The notes beneath the pieces were generated by a model, which saw only the letters and a list, made by a program, of their open reading frames with translations, had not been told where the DNA came from and did not search any database. DNA of 42,693 nt from Dechloromonas sp. (GTDB lineage: Bacteria > Pseudomonadota > Gammaproteobacteria > Burkholderiales > Rhodocyclaceae). Where the stretch lies: assembly GCA_016791065.1 (NCBI GenBank), contig JAEUOD010000104.1:1-42693 (forward strand). Reading direction: 5' to 3'. Of the stretch, positions 9,743-18,314 are shown piece by piece (position 1 is the stretch's first letter; each line of letters begins with the position of its first letter). The position numbers and the translations under genes are program-made.

Positions 9743-11256
9743 TGAGTGCCGCCACGCCCGCCAAGCGCTATGTCCTGGCGCTCGACCAGGGGACGACGAG
9801 TTCCCGGGCCATCCTGTTCGACCACGCCGGGCAGGTTTGCGGCATCGCACAGCAAACCTTTGCCCAGTACTACCCGGAGCCGGGCTGGGTCGAGCAGGAT
9901 GCCGCGGAAATCTGGCAGAGTCAGTTGGCCGTGGCGCGTGCCGTGCTGCGCGACAACGGCGTGACGGCCAACGAGATCGCGGCGCTGGGCATCGCCAACC
10001 AGCGGGAAACGACCCTGCTCTGGGATCGCCGGACCGGCGAGGCGCTCGCGCCCGCCATCGTCTGGCAGGACCGGCGCACGGCGCCCCATTGTGCGTTGCT
10101 TAGTGAAGCCAGTTATGCGCCTCTGTTCGAGCAGCGGACCGGTCTGCGCCTCGACCCATATTTCTCGGGCACCAAGCTGGCCTGGCTGCTTGACCATGTG
10201 CCGGGGGCACGCCAGCGGGCCGAACGCGGTGAACTGGCTTTCGGTACGGTCGATACCTGGCTGGCGTGGAAACTGACTGGCGGTCGGGCGCATGTCACCG
10301 ATCACTCGAATGCGTCGCGCACGCTGCTGTTCGATATCCAGCGTGGCTGCTGGGACGAGGAATTGCTGGCCATCCTGAATATCCCGGCCTGCCTGCTGCC
10401 GGGGGTTGTCGACAGTAGCGGTATCGTCGCCGAAGTCGATGCCGAACTCTTCGGCACCGGAATTCCGCTGGCCGGTCTGGCCGGCGATCAGCAGGCGGCG
10501 ACCTTTGGCCAAGTCTGCCTGCAACCCGGCATGGCGAAGAATACCTACGGCACCGGCTGCTTCCTGTTGATGAATGCCGGACATCAGGCGGTGACTTCCC
10601 GGCATCGCCTGCTCGGGACCGTCGGCTGGCGTTACGGCGGAGAAACCACCTACCTGCTCGAAGGCAGTGTTTTCATGGGCGGGGCGACCGTGCAATGGCT
10701 GCGTGACGGACTTGGCTTGGTGGCCAGCGCCGCCGAGATTGAGACCCTGGCCGCCTCGGTGCCCGACAGCGGCGGCGTCTATCTGGTACCCGCCCATACC
10801 GGTCTCGGCGCGCCCTACTGGGACCCCTATGCGCGGGGTGCCCTGCTCGGCCTGAGCCGCGGCAGCAATCGTGCCCACATTGCCCGTGCCGCGCTCGAGG
10901 CCATCGCCTTCCAGAGTGCCGAGGTGCTGGTCGCCATGGAGCAGGATGCCGGTCGGCAGCTGGCCGAACTGCGCGTCGATGGCGGGGCGGCGGCGAACGA
11001 CCTGCTGTTGCAGATTCAGGCCGATCTGCTCGGGGTACCGGTGGTCCGTCCGCAGGTCACCGAAACCACGGCCCTCGGCGCCGCCTTCCTGGCCGGGCTG
11101 GCGGTCGGTTTCTGGCAGGACGAGGCCGAATTGGCCGCGCTCTGGCGCATCGATCGGCGCTTCGAGCCGACGAGTACACCGGATTGGCGGGCCGATGCCT
11201 TGGCCGACTGGCGGCGTGCAGTCGGGCGCGCTCTGCACTGGGCTGTCGCACCATGA
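9742..11256 (+). CDS. glpK: Glycerol kinase
   Basis: Phosphorylates glycerol to glycerol 3-phosphate in the cytoplasm. The 504-residue FGGY-family kinase has the N-terminal [11 protein letters not shown] phosphate-binding motif, GWVEQD, the WQDRRT active-site stretch, a DHSNASRT segment, and the C-terminal [15 protein letters not shown] signature. Length is typical. It sits between the lipoprotein gene (one-base overlap) and glpD (four-base overlap). No glycerol facilitator (glpF) or GlpR-type repressor is present in the window. Confidence 0.97.
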   Translation: MSAATPAKRYVLALDQGTTSSRAILFDHAGQVCGIAQQTFAQYYPEPGWVEQDAAEIWQSQLAVARAVLRDNGVTANEIAALGIANQRETTLLWDRRTGEALAPAIVWQDRRTAPHCALLSEASYAPLFEQRTGLRLDPYFSGTKLAWLLDHVPGARQRAERGELAFGTVDTWLAWKLTGGRAHVTDHSNASRTLLFDIQRGCWDEELLAILNIPACLLPGVVDSSGIVAEVDAELFGTGIPLAGLAGDQQAATFGQVCLQPGMAKNTYGTGCFLLMNAGHQAVTSRHRLLGTVGWRYGGETTYLLEGSVFMGGATVQWLRDGLGLVASAAEIETLAASVPDSGGVYLVPAHTGLGAPYWDPYARGALLGLSRGSNRAHIARAALEAIAFQSAEVLVAMEQDAGRQLAELRVDGGAAANDLLLQIQADLLGVPVVRPQVTETTALGAAFLAGLAVGFWQDEAELAALWRIDRRFEPTSTPDWRADALADWRRAVGRALHWAVAP

Positions 11257-12776
11257 CTAGCCCGACGCGCGCCGAACTGCTCGACCGTTTGCGTTATGGC
11301 AAGGTATGGGACGTCGTGATCGTCGGCGGCGGCGCCAGCGGCCTCGGTGCGGCCGTGGATGCAGCGGCGCGCGGCTATTCGACTTTGCTTCTGGAGCGCG
11401 GCGATTACGCCTGCGGCACCTCGTCGCGCAGTACCAAGCTGATCCACGGTGGCGTCCGCTACCTGCGCCAGGGCGATATCGGCCTCGTCCGCCATGCTTT
11501 GGCCGAGCGCAATCGCCTGCTCATCAATGCGCCCCATCTGGTGCATCCGCTGCCTTTCATCATTCCGGCGCGCAGTGCCGTGCAGCGCCTTTACTACGGG
11601 GCCGGCCTCAGGCTCTACGACCTGCTGGCCGGCGCCAGCAGCCTCCAGGCGTCGCGCCTGCTCGACCGGGGCGAGACCTTGGCCGCGTTGCCCGGGCTCG
11701 ATCCGCTCGGCGTCGCCGGCGGCGTCCGTTACTGGGATGCCCAGTTCGACGATGCCCGGTTGGCTATCGCCCTGATGCGCACGGCCAGCGAATTCGGCGC
11801 GATATGCCTCAACTACAGCCCGGTGGAGGGTTTGCTCCAGGCCAATGGGCGAGTCTGCGGCGTCGCCGCCCGCGATGTCGAAAGCGGCGAGAGTTTCGAA
11901 ATCCAGGCCCGGGTGGTGATCAACGCGACCGGCGTCTATGCCGATGCCGTGCGCCGCTTCGAGCAGCCGGACAGCACGCCCATCCTTTCACCGAGCCAGG
12001 GCATTCATCTCGTGCTCGATGCCGACTTCCTGCCCGGCGGCACGGCGCTGATGATTCCCGAAACCGCCGACGGCCGCGTCATGTTCGCCATCCCATGGGA
12101 AGGCAGGGTCCTGCTTGGCACGACCGACACGCCGCGTCGCGACCTGCCGGTCGTGCCGCTGCCGTTTGCCGAAGAGATCGATTTTTTACTCGATGCGGCG
12201 GGCAAGGTCCTGCTTCGGGCTCCAACGCGGGCCGACATCCGCAGCGCCTTCGCCGGTTTGCGTCCCTTGCTCGATGCCGGACGGGGAGCGCCGGGCGGTA
12301 CCGCCGCACTGTCGCGCGAACATGCCGTGCTGGTCAGCCAGGCCGGTCTCGTCACCGTGGCTGGCGGCAAATGGACGACCTACCGGCTGATGGCCGAGCA
12401 GGTCGTCAACAAGGCGGCAGAAGTCGGCGAGTTGATGACGCTGCCCTGCGCGACCGCGATGCTGCGCCTGGCCGGCGGCGAGCCCGAGGATGCCGAACAA
12501 TTGTCCCAGCTGCCGGGGCAGGGCATCCGACTGCATCCGGCGTTTGATTTTGACGAGGCGGCTGTCCGCTATGCCTGTCGGTACGAGGCAGCACGTACAG
12601 TCGAGGACGTGCTGGCCCGGCGCAGCCGCGCATTGTTCATCGATGCAACTGCCGCGAGAGCGTGTATCGGACGGGTTGGTGAACTGCTCGCCGAGGAGTT
12701 GCAGTTGTCCTCTGAGCGACTGGAAGACCTGATTTCCCAGGCGAGAACGAGTTCAAATCAGTTTAGTTGCGCCTGA
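11253..12776 (+). CDS. glpD: Glycerol-3-phosphate dehydrogenase, FAD-dependent
   Basis: Membrane-associated flavoenzyme oxidising glycerol 3-phosphate to dihydroxyacetone phosphate and reducing quinone. The 507-residue protein opens with the Rossmann motif [11 protein letters not shown], then [17 protein letters not shown], typical of GlpD. It has the INATGVYAD segment and a late [15 protein letters not shown]-binding motif, followed by the C-terminal DAO helical domain. The start at 11253 overlaps the glpK stop by four bases; an earlier in-frame Met lies within glpK and is rejected. Confidence 0.96.
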   Translation: MTSPTRAELLDRLRYGKVWDVVIVGGGASGLGAAVDAAARGYSTLLLERGDYACGTSSRSTKLIHGGVRYLRQGDIGLVRHALAERNRLLINAPHLVHPLPFIIPARSAVQRLYYGAGLRLYDLLAGASSLQASRLLDRGETLAALPGLDPLGVAGGVRYWDAQFDDARLAIALMRTASEFGAICLNYSPVEGLLQANGRVCGVAARDVESGESFEIQARVVINATGVYADAVRRFEQPDSTPILSPSQGIHLVLDADFLPGGTALMIPETADGRVMFAIPWEGRVLLGTTDTPRRDLPVVPLPFAEEIDFLLDAAGKVLLRAPTRADIRSAFAGLRPLLDAGRGAPGGTAALSREHAVLVSQAGLVTVAGGKWTTYRLMAEQVVNKAAEVGELMTLPCATAMLRLAGGEPEDAEQLSQLPGQGIRLHPAFDFDEAAVRYACRYEAARTVEDVLARRSRALFIDATAARACIGRVGELLAEELQLSSERLEDLISQARTSSNQFSCA

Positions 12777-12844
12777 AGCCAGTAGCGAATTTTCTCCGGC
12801 CGCTTCCGGCAAGGCAGCAGCGAGGCCGCGCAACGCCTTTCCGC

Positions 12845-13342
12845 TCAGTCCAGTTCGATGCGGCGGATAGCCAGGCAAAAATCTCCCGCTTGCCGCTCGC
12901 CAATCAGCAGCCCCACTTGCTGCACGCGGGCCGGGTCGAGCGGCGGAGCATCGGCGATCGCCCGCCCGCGCCAGCTTGGCTGCAGGCTCCACCGCGGAAT
13001 GACGATCTCCTGCCAGATACCGGGCGCACCGACGAAACCGGCCTGATAGCTGATGCCGTCAAAATGCTCGTCCATGCGGGCGGAAAATTTGTAGCGTCGG
13101 CCGTCTCCACGCACCATCAGGCGATAGGCCTCGCCATTGACACCCGCCATCGAAAACACGGGCGAACGGACCGAGGCAAAGCCACCCTGGTTGGCCAGTG
13201 AAACCTCACCGGCAAAAACAGCCCAGCCATTGCAGTCATGACTTAGCCGGCTGACAGAAAGGCCACCCATTACTGCATCATCGATGGACTGCCAGCCACG
13301 AACCGACTCGGGATGATCAAAAATGAATAGGGGGGTACCCAT
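12845..13342 (-). CDS. CIA30-like (complex I intermediate-associated protein 30 family) protein
   Basis: The 165-residue protein matches the CIA30 galactose-binding-like fold. Features are an N-terminal W-x-SIDDAVMGG-x-S motif (about 18-30), NQGGFASVRSP, YRLMVRGDGRRYKF, and a terminal VGLLIGERQAGDFCLAIRRIEL stretch just inside the family pattern. In bacteria these are small soluble proteins of uncertain role, not proven to act on complex I. No signal peptide is visible. The ribosome binding site is weak. It follows convergent glpD by 68 bases and is 89 bases from the repeat-protein gene, with no terminator seen in either gap. Confidence 0.85.
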   Translation of the reverse strand: MGTPLFIFDHPESVRGWQSIDDAVMGGLSVSRLSHDCNGWAVFAGEVSLANQGGFASVRSPVFSMAGVNGEAYRLMVRGDGRRYKFSARMDEHFDGISYQAGFVGAPGIWQEIVIPRWSLQPSWRGRAIADAPPLDPARVQQVGLLIGERQAGDFCLAIRRIELD

Positions 13343-13431
13343 GCCTGGCTCACACCATCACACTGGAAAAAGTTGGCGCTGCTGGCGGACGGTTAGCAAA
13401 CCAACAGACCGCACAGCTTGCCCGGCTTCGG

Positions 13432-14985
13432 TCAATGCGTGTAGTCGGGGTTGCGCGTGCCGATCACGATCAACTGGAAGCCGCCCTTGTCCAAGGGAAT
13501 GGTGTCCTTGTACACGGTCTCCCGGGCATCCTGGCTGCGATAAACCTTGACCTTCCGGTTCTGCAGGCCGGGCTCAATGAATTCCAGTGAGTAAGGCGCG
13601 GCCTGGTCGTGGCGCCCGGAGGTAACCGGCTTCGGCGTATACGTGTCGTGAACCAGGAGAGCGTGTTGATGTCCGTCAGGCACCGCATGTTGTGAAGTTG
13701 GCAAGTGAGCGTTTGGCTGCATGAGGTCAGTTTGTTGTCCGCCGGGCTTTGGAGGGACAAGCGTCGGCACACTGGGCGCATGCTGGGCAACAGGGGGGAT
13801 GGCGATGGGCTGCTGAGTGGGCGTCTGCTGTACCGGCTTCGGCGGCACGAGCACTGGCACCTGGTGCGGTGGCAGGACCTGCGGTGGAGTGGCGATGGGC
13901 TGCGGGGTCGGTGTCTGCTGTATCGGTTGTGGTGGCACGAGCACCGGCACCTGCTGTGGCGGCAAGACCTGCGGCGGGGTCGCGATAGGCTGCTGGGTCG
14001 GCGCCTGTTGCACCGGCTTCGGCGGCACGAGCACCGGCACCTGCTGTGGCGGCAGGACCTGGGGTGGAGTGGCGATGGGTTGCTGGGTCGGCGTCTGCTG
14101 CACCGACTTCGGCGGCACGAGCACCGGCACTTGCTGTGGCGGCAGGGCCTGGGGCGGGGTGGCGATGGGCTGCTGAGTGGGCGTCTGCTGCACCGGTTGT
14201 GGCGGCACGAGCATCGGCACCTGCTGTGGTGGCAAGACCTGCGGCGGAGTGGCGATGGGCTGCTGGGTCGGTGTCTGCTGTACCGGCTTCGGTGGCACGA
14301 GCACAGGCACCTGCTGCGGTGGCAGGACCTGCGGTGGAGTGGCGATGGGTTGCTGGGTCGGCGTCTGTTGCACCGGCTTCGGCGGCACGAGCACCGGCAC
14401 TTGCTGTGGTGGCAGGGCCTGGGGCGGGGTGGCGATGGGCTGCTGGGTTGGGGTCTGCTGTACCGGCTTCGGTGGCACGAGCACCGGCACTTGCTGTGGT
14501 GGCAAGACTTGCGGCGGGGTGGCGATGAGCTGCTGGGTCGGCGTCTGTTGCACCGGCTTCGGCGGTACAAGCACTGGCACCTGCTGCGGCGGAAGCACGG
14601 TCGGTGGTGCGACGACCGCTATGGGCTGCGGCGTCGTGGTCGGTTTGTTCGGCAGCGGCGGAACAAGCGGCGGCGTCCGCTGGGGGGGAAGCTGCGAAGG
14701 TGGTGCGACGACACCGCTCGGACTGGGTTTTTTCAGGCTTGGCGCCAGAGGGACGAGGGCGACGTTGTGGACATCCGGATGGAGCGCGCCGAGTGGCGTC
14801 GTGGTCGTGGTCTGCGGAGGCTGAACGACACTGATGCCTGTCGTGCCGCTCGGGGTCTGGGTGACGCTGCCAGCGCCCTGGTGCTGGCATTGCCAGCTTG
14901 AGCTGTGGGCGCAGTTGGCTGCGGCCAGAGCTGTCGACGAGACGGACAGCATGGCCAGCAAAACGCAAATAGTCTTTTGTCGCAT
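13432..14985 (-). CDS. Secreted Pro/Gln-rich 30-residue-repeat protein
   Basis: The 517-residue protein has a cleavable signal peptide (about 1-22, ending ALA), two nearby Cys (25 and 33), and a low-complexity Thr/Pro region. Eight full 30-residue repeats (residues 138-377) follow, built on VLVPPKPVQQTPTQQPIAT and PPQVLPPQQVP, plus a degraded ninth. A compact C-terminal domain of about 90 residues ends in LIVIGTRNPDYTH. The repeats should form an extended polyproline rod. There is no TPS (hemagglutinin-type) secretion domain and no LPXTG or membrane anchor. The start at 14985 is preferred because the signal peptide begins there. The ATG lies 10 bases after the TpsB stop, so the two are probably one transcript. 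Function is unknown; a surface spacer or exported partner of the TpsB is a guess. Confidence 0.82.
   Translation of the reverse strand: MRQKTICVLLAMLSVSSTALAAANCAHSSSWQCQHQGAGSVTQTPSGTTGISVVQPPQTTTTTPLGALHPDVHNVALVPLAPSLKKPSPSGVVAPPSQLPPQRTPPLVPPLPNKPTTTPQPIAVVAPPTVLPPQQVPVLVPPKPVQQTPTQQLIATPPQVLPPQQVPVLVPPKPVQQTPTQQPIATPPQALPPQQVPVLVPPKPVQQTPTQQPIATPPQVLPPQQVPVLVPPKPVQQTPTQQPIATPPQVLPPQQVPMLVPPQPVQQTPTQQPIATPPQALPPQQVPVLVPPKSVQQTPTQQPIATPPQVLPPQQVPVLVPPKPVQQAPTQQPIATPPQVLPPQQVPVLVPPQPIQQTPTPQPIATPPQVLPPHQVPVLVPPKPVQQTPTQQPIAIPPVAQHAPSVPTLVPPKPGGQQTDLMQPNAHLPTSQHAVPDGHQHALLVHDTYTPKPVTSGRHDQAAPYSLEFIEPGLQNRKVKVYRSQDARETVYKDTIPLDKGGFQLIVIGTRNPDYTH
13855..14574. repeat. Eight tandem copies of a 90-bp coding minisatellite
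   Basis: Eight head-to-tail 90-base units encode the 30-residue repeats of the Pro/Gln-rich protein, with a degraded further unit at 13765-13854 and a partial one on the other side. Copies differ mainly at synonymous or conservative positions (for example Lys/Gln after LVPP, Val/Ala before LPP). Because 90 is a multiple of three, every frame open in one unit stays open across the array, which explains several long spurious frames on both strands. Copy number can change without breaking the reading frame. Confidence 0.95.
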
Positions 14986-14995
14986 GATGACTGTC

Positions 14996-16759
14996 TCAGA
15001 AGTAGCGAACGACCTGAACCCAGGCCCGGAACTTTTCATCCTTGCCATCGCTGGCATTGCCGGTCAGTGGATTGCGCACGAGGTTTTCGCCGAGTTGCCA
15101 GCCGATCAGGCCGCGCAACACCCAGGTCCGATCCCAGGTCTGGGTGGCGCCCAGACCGGCCGTCTTCAGGCTGACATGATTGTCCACCTCCGGGTTCCAG
15201 GCATTCCAACCATCCCAGGTCGACTTGTGCTGTTGCAGCCAGCCTTGTTGATAAAAAAGGCTGCCATGCAACTGACCGCCCCAGGGCGCAGTGAATTCGC
15301 GGCGCACTTCGGCGTGGATTTCCACGGCTTGGTCGCCACCAGCCTCGCCCACGGGGTAGCCGGAAACCGAGGTGCCGCCGCCAAGATAATATTTCTGTGA
15401 GTTGCCGAGGTTGGTCGAGGCCAGTTGCCCGGACAGCTTGCCGTAAAGCGACCAGGGGCCGGCGACATGCTGCAGGCGCTGCAGGTTGAAGTTGAAGCGC
15501 GTGAACCCGCCTTCGCTTTGCGCGCCGTTGGCGTCGATGCGCTTGAAGCCGTCGTCGCCAGTGATTTCAAGATGGCCGAAGGTGATCGAGGTGTCGAACA
15601 ACGTGATGCCATTGGCCAGCCAGTCGTGGGTTTCATCGCCGTAAAGCGCGATGGTCGCCGAATTGATCGTGCGCTCGGCGTCGACCGAGAGATCGTTGCG
15701 ATCGGCCAGGCGCAGGTGCGAGATGTCGGTGCGCAGATTGAGGTTGGTATAGCGCGAGCGGATCAGTGGATGCGTCAGGTAGAGCCGGGCATCGGTCGCG
15801 AAGCCGTTCGAGGCGCCGAGGCCCTTGATCGGGTCTGCATCGTAGCGGAAGTAATCGAGGCTGGCGCCGAGGCGGGTGCCTGAGGAGGAAACGGGGCGCA
15901 GGTAGGTCAGGTAGGCGTAGTTCGACTTCTCGCCGGAGGTCACGAGACGGGCAACCGCCTGGTCGCCGGCGCCACTCGGACTGTTCAGGTAGAGGGTGGT
16001 GCCAAGGCGCTCGCGACCGGTGTATTCGTTGCCGAAATTGTCGAAGTCGATATTGCCCGAGAACAGAGGCTCGTCGTTCATGACGGTACGCAGACGGGCG
16101 GTGCCGACCTCCTGGCCGGGATAAAGGACCGATCCGATGGTCACGCCGGGGAGGTCTTCGGCGATCAGCAAGGCCCGCTCCATGTCCGTGCGCAGCAGGG
16201 GAGCGTCCGCGTTGAGATGGCGCTCAAGGATGTCGCGGACCACCGCACCATCGACCCGCTTGCCCTTGTTCTCGACCTCAACGCCGCCGCGCTCCAGGTA
16301 ACCTTCCTCGACATCGAGGCGAATGATTTCACCGAAGGTCTGCGGCGGAATGAAAACCTTGGCCAGGAAGTAGCCGGCGTTCCGGTAGTGGATCTTGAGG
16401 GCATTGGCAGCCGCGTGAATCCCGGCGGTGTCGAGGGTTTGCCCGACGTAGGGCTTGAACACCGCGATGAGCTCGTCCTCGGAGAAGCATGTAACGCCAT
16501 GAAGCTGGAAGCCCGCTACATGCGTCCGGGCTGAACTGGCCTCAACGGCCGCCTTGGAGGGACTGGGTGGTAGCTCGGCGGGGAGCGCGCTGCCCATGCT
16601 GCGCGGGGCTTGCAGGCGCTGCCGGGTCTCATCCTGGAAACGGCGGATTTCCGAACCGGCGTCGGCGGCAAGCACTGGACGATGAAGCAATCCGCCAGCG
16701 AGCAGGGCGAGGACGAGAAGCGGCAGGGTAGGCTTGAAGGAGACGAAGTTTGGCGACAT
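14996..16759 (-). CDS. TpsB/ShlB/FhaC-family outer-membrane secretion transporter
   Basis: Two-partner-secretion Omp85-superfamily pore that exports a partner across the outer membrane. The 587-residue protein has a signal peptide (about 1-31), a linker, two POTRA domains (about 81-162 and 163-230), and a 16-strand-type barrel ending in a C-terminal Phe. The POTRA region is canonical, but two signature sites are changed: the lid-loop VRGY/F motif reads VSGY (465-468) and the barrel FxDxG motif reads FYQQG (502-506). It is divergent from tolC and precedes the repeat-protein gene by 10 bases. No classical TpsA exoprotein lies in the window, so the substrate is uncertain. Confidence 0.9.
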   Translation of the reverse strand: MSPNFVSFKPTLPLLVLALLAGGLLHRPVLAADAGSEIRRFQDETRQRLQAPRSMGSALPAELPPSPSKAAVEASSARTHVAGFQLHGVTCFSEDELIAVFKPYVGQTLDTAGIHAAANALKIHYRNAGYFLAKVFIPPQTFGEIIRLDVEEGYLERGGVEVENKGKRVDGAVVRDILERHLNADAPLLRTDMERALLIAEDLPGVTIGSVLYPGQEVGTARLRTVMNDEPLFSGNIDFDNFGNEYTGRERLGTTLYLNSPSGAGDQAVARLVTSGEKSNYAYLTYLRPVSSSGTRLGASLDYFRYDADPIKGLGASNGFATDARLYLTHPLIRSRYTNLNLRTDISHLRLADRNDLSVDAERTINSATIALYGDETHDWLANGITLFDTSITFGHLEITGDDGFKRIDANGAQSEGGFTRFNFNLQRLQHVAGPWSLYGKLSGQLASTNLGNSQKYYLGGGTSVSGYPVGEAGGDQAVEIHAEVRREFTAPWGGQLHGSLFYQQGWLQQHKSTWDGWNAWNPEVDNHVSLKTAGLGATQTWDRTWVLRGLIGWQLGENLVRNPLTGNASDGKDEKFRAWVQVVRYF

Positions 16760-16832
16760 GGCGTTCTTTTTGTTCGAAGGAAATGGCGATGCCCGGCTAC
16801 CCGATCAGCCTCCCTGGGTAAATGCCACGCGT

Positions 16833-16884
16833 GTAACATTGTATCGTTGCTTTTCGGCATGGAAAGCGTGGCGCGTAACAATTG
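16833..16884. promoter_or_regulatory. Candidate divergent control region with spaced direct repeat
   Basis: The 166-base region between the divergent tpsB and tolC genes holds GTAACATTG (16833-16841) and GTAACAATTG (16875-16884), 42 bases apart or about four helical turns. A 7-bp inverted pair, GCCACGC (16824-16830) and GCGTGGC (16866-16872), is interleaved. I could not assign clear promoter boxes. This may be a regulator site, but short repeats can arise by chance. Confidence 0.3.
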
Positions 16885-16925
16885 CTAACATCCAGTGCAA
16901 GGGCGCAACAGCTAAACTAGCGCCC

Positions 16926-18314
16926 ATGCGAAATCTGCGTTGCCTTGCCTGTTCCCTGCTGTATTTCAGCCTGCCGGCTGCAGCCGGCCTGAACGATCCC
17001 TTCGCCACCGAGGCGATGGCACCCCTGCGCCCCTCGCCGCAATTGGCCGCGCGCGTTGGCGAGGCACCCTGTGCGACAGAGATTCCTGGCACCCCGCTGG
17101 CCGCCATCGATGCGGTCGACCTGGCGTTGTGCAACAACCCGCAGACCCGCGAGGTGTGGGCGGCGGCGCGGGCGCTGGCGGCGCAGGTCGGGGTGGCGAA
17201 GTCGGCCTGGTTGCCCGATCTCGATGGGCGGGTGTCAGGAGGGCGCCTGATTACCGAAACGCGCGATGTCAGCCAGAACAGCGCGGCCTTGACACTTTCC
17301 TGGCTGCTGCTCGATTTCGGCCAGCGTTCGGCCAATATCGAGAACGCCAGCCAACTGCTCAATGCCGCCGCGTCGACGCAGAGCGCCACGGTGCAAAGCC
17401 TTTTCCTGGCGGCCTTGCAGACTTATTACAACGCCCAGGCGACGCGGGCGGCGGTGATTGCCACCACCGAGGCCGAGCGGGCTGCCCGCGAAAGCTTCGC
17501 GGCGGCCGAGGCGCGCTACAACGTTGGGGTCGCCACGCCGGCCGACCGTCTGCTGGCCCAGACCGCCTATTCGCAGGCCACGCTGAATCGCATCAAGGCC
17601 GAGGGCGAGGCGCGCAACGCGCTGGGCGCCCTCGCCAATGCCATGGGTTTCGATGCCCAGCAGCGCATTGTCCTGGCCGATATTCCGCAGGCGATGCCGG
17701 ATGGCAGCTTCCAGAAGGACGTCGATGCCTTGATTGCCGCCGCCCAGGCGCGGCGTCCCGACCTCAAGGCAGCCGAGGCACAGCTCAAGGCGGCCGAAGC
17801 CAGCGTCGATCTGGCGCGCGCCCAGGGGCGGCCGACGCTCAGTTTGTCGACTGGGCCGACCTGGCAGGATCTCGGCGGGGTCGTCACCAACGGCGGCAAT
17901 GTCGGCCTGACGCTCAACGTGCCGATCTTTTCGGGCTTCGAGACGACGTATCGCGTGCGTTCGGCGGCGGCTCAGGCCGAAGTCCGGGCGGCGCAACGCG
18001 ACCGCATTCGCTCGCAGGTCGCGCTCGATGTCTGGAAGGCCTACCAGAGCCTGAATACGGCCACCCAGAGCCTTAAGACGACCGCCGATCTGGTGGCCAG
18101 CGCCGAACAGTCCGAGCGCGTGGCGCTCGGCCGCTACAAGGCCGGCGTCGGTACGGTGCTCGAACTGCTGGCGGCGCAGAGCGCCCTGGCCAACGCCCGC
18201 CTGCAGCGCATCCAGGCGGCGCTCGACTGGCATGTTTTCCGCGCCACGCTGGCCCAGGCCATGGGCGCGCTCGATTACACGTTGCTCCAGCCGGCAGCGG
18301 AAGGAAGACCATGA
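16926..18314 (+). CDS. TolC-family outer-membrane efflux protein
   Basis: Outer-membrane channel of a tripartite exporter. The 462-residue protein has a signal peptide (about 1-20), then two OEP repeats rich in long amphipathic helices, with the typical LLLDFGQR and LNVPIFSGFET motifs at equivalent places in each half. The start at 16926 is chosen because the signal peptide begins there; the frame is open further upstream, but that stretch overlaps the tpsB promoter region. It overlaps the adaptor gene by four bases, making tolC-macA-macB(ATPase)-macB(permease) one operon. Confidence 0.93.
   Translation: MRNLRCLACSLLYFSLPAAAGLNDPFATEAMAPLRPSPQLAARVGEAPCATEIPGTPLAAIDAVDLALCNNPQTREVWAAARALAAQVGVAKSAWLPDLDGRVSGGRLITETRDVSQNSAALTLSWLLLDFGQRSANIENASQLLNAAASTQSATVQSLFLAALQTYYNAQATRAAVIATTEAERAARESFAAAEARYNVGVATPADRLLAQTAYSQATLNRIKAEGEARNALGALANAMGFDAQQRIVLADIPQAMPDGSFQKDVDALIAAAQARRPDLKAAEAQLKAAEASVDLARAQGRPTLSLSTGPTWQDLGGVVTNGGNVGLTLNVPIFSGFETTYRVRSAAAQAEVRAAQRDRIRSQVALDVWKAYQSLNTATQSLKTTADLVASAEQSERVALGRYKAGVGTVLELLAAQSALANARLQRIQAALDWHVFRATLAQAMGALDYTLLQPAAEGRP

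Noticed and set aside
13765-14574. Regularly spaced repeats that might be read as a CRISPR array
   Set aside because: The units are contiguous, coding and nearly identical over their full 90 bases, with no unique spacers.
13705-14901. Long open frames on the plus strand opposite the repeat protein, including Gly/Cys-rich and Trp/Arg-rich versions
   Set aside because: They arise because the 90-base unit is a multiple of three, so any frame open in one unit stays open. They lack start signals, and the minus-strand frame has a signal peptide and sensible domain ends.
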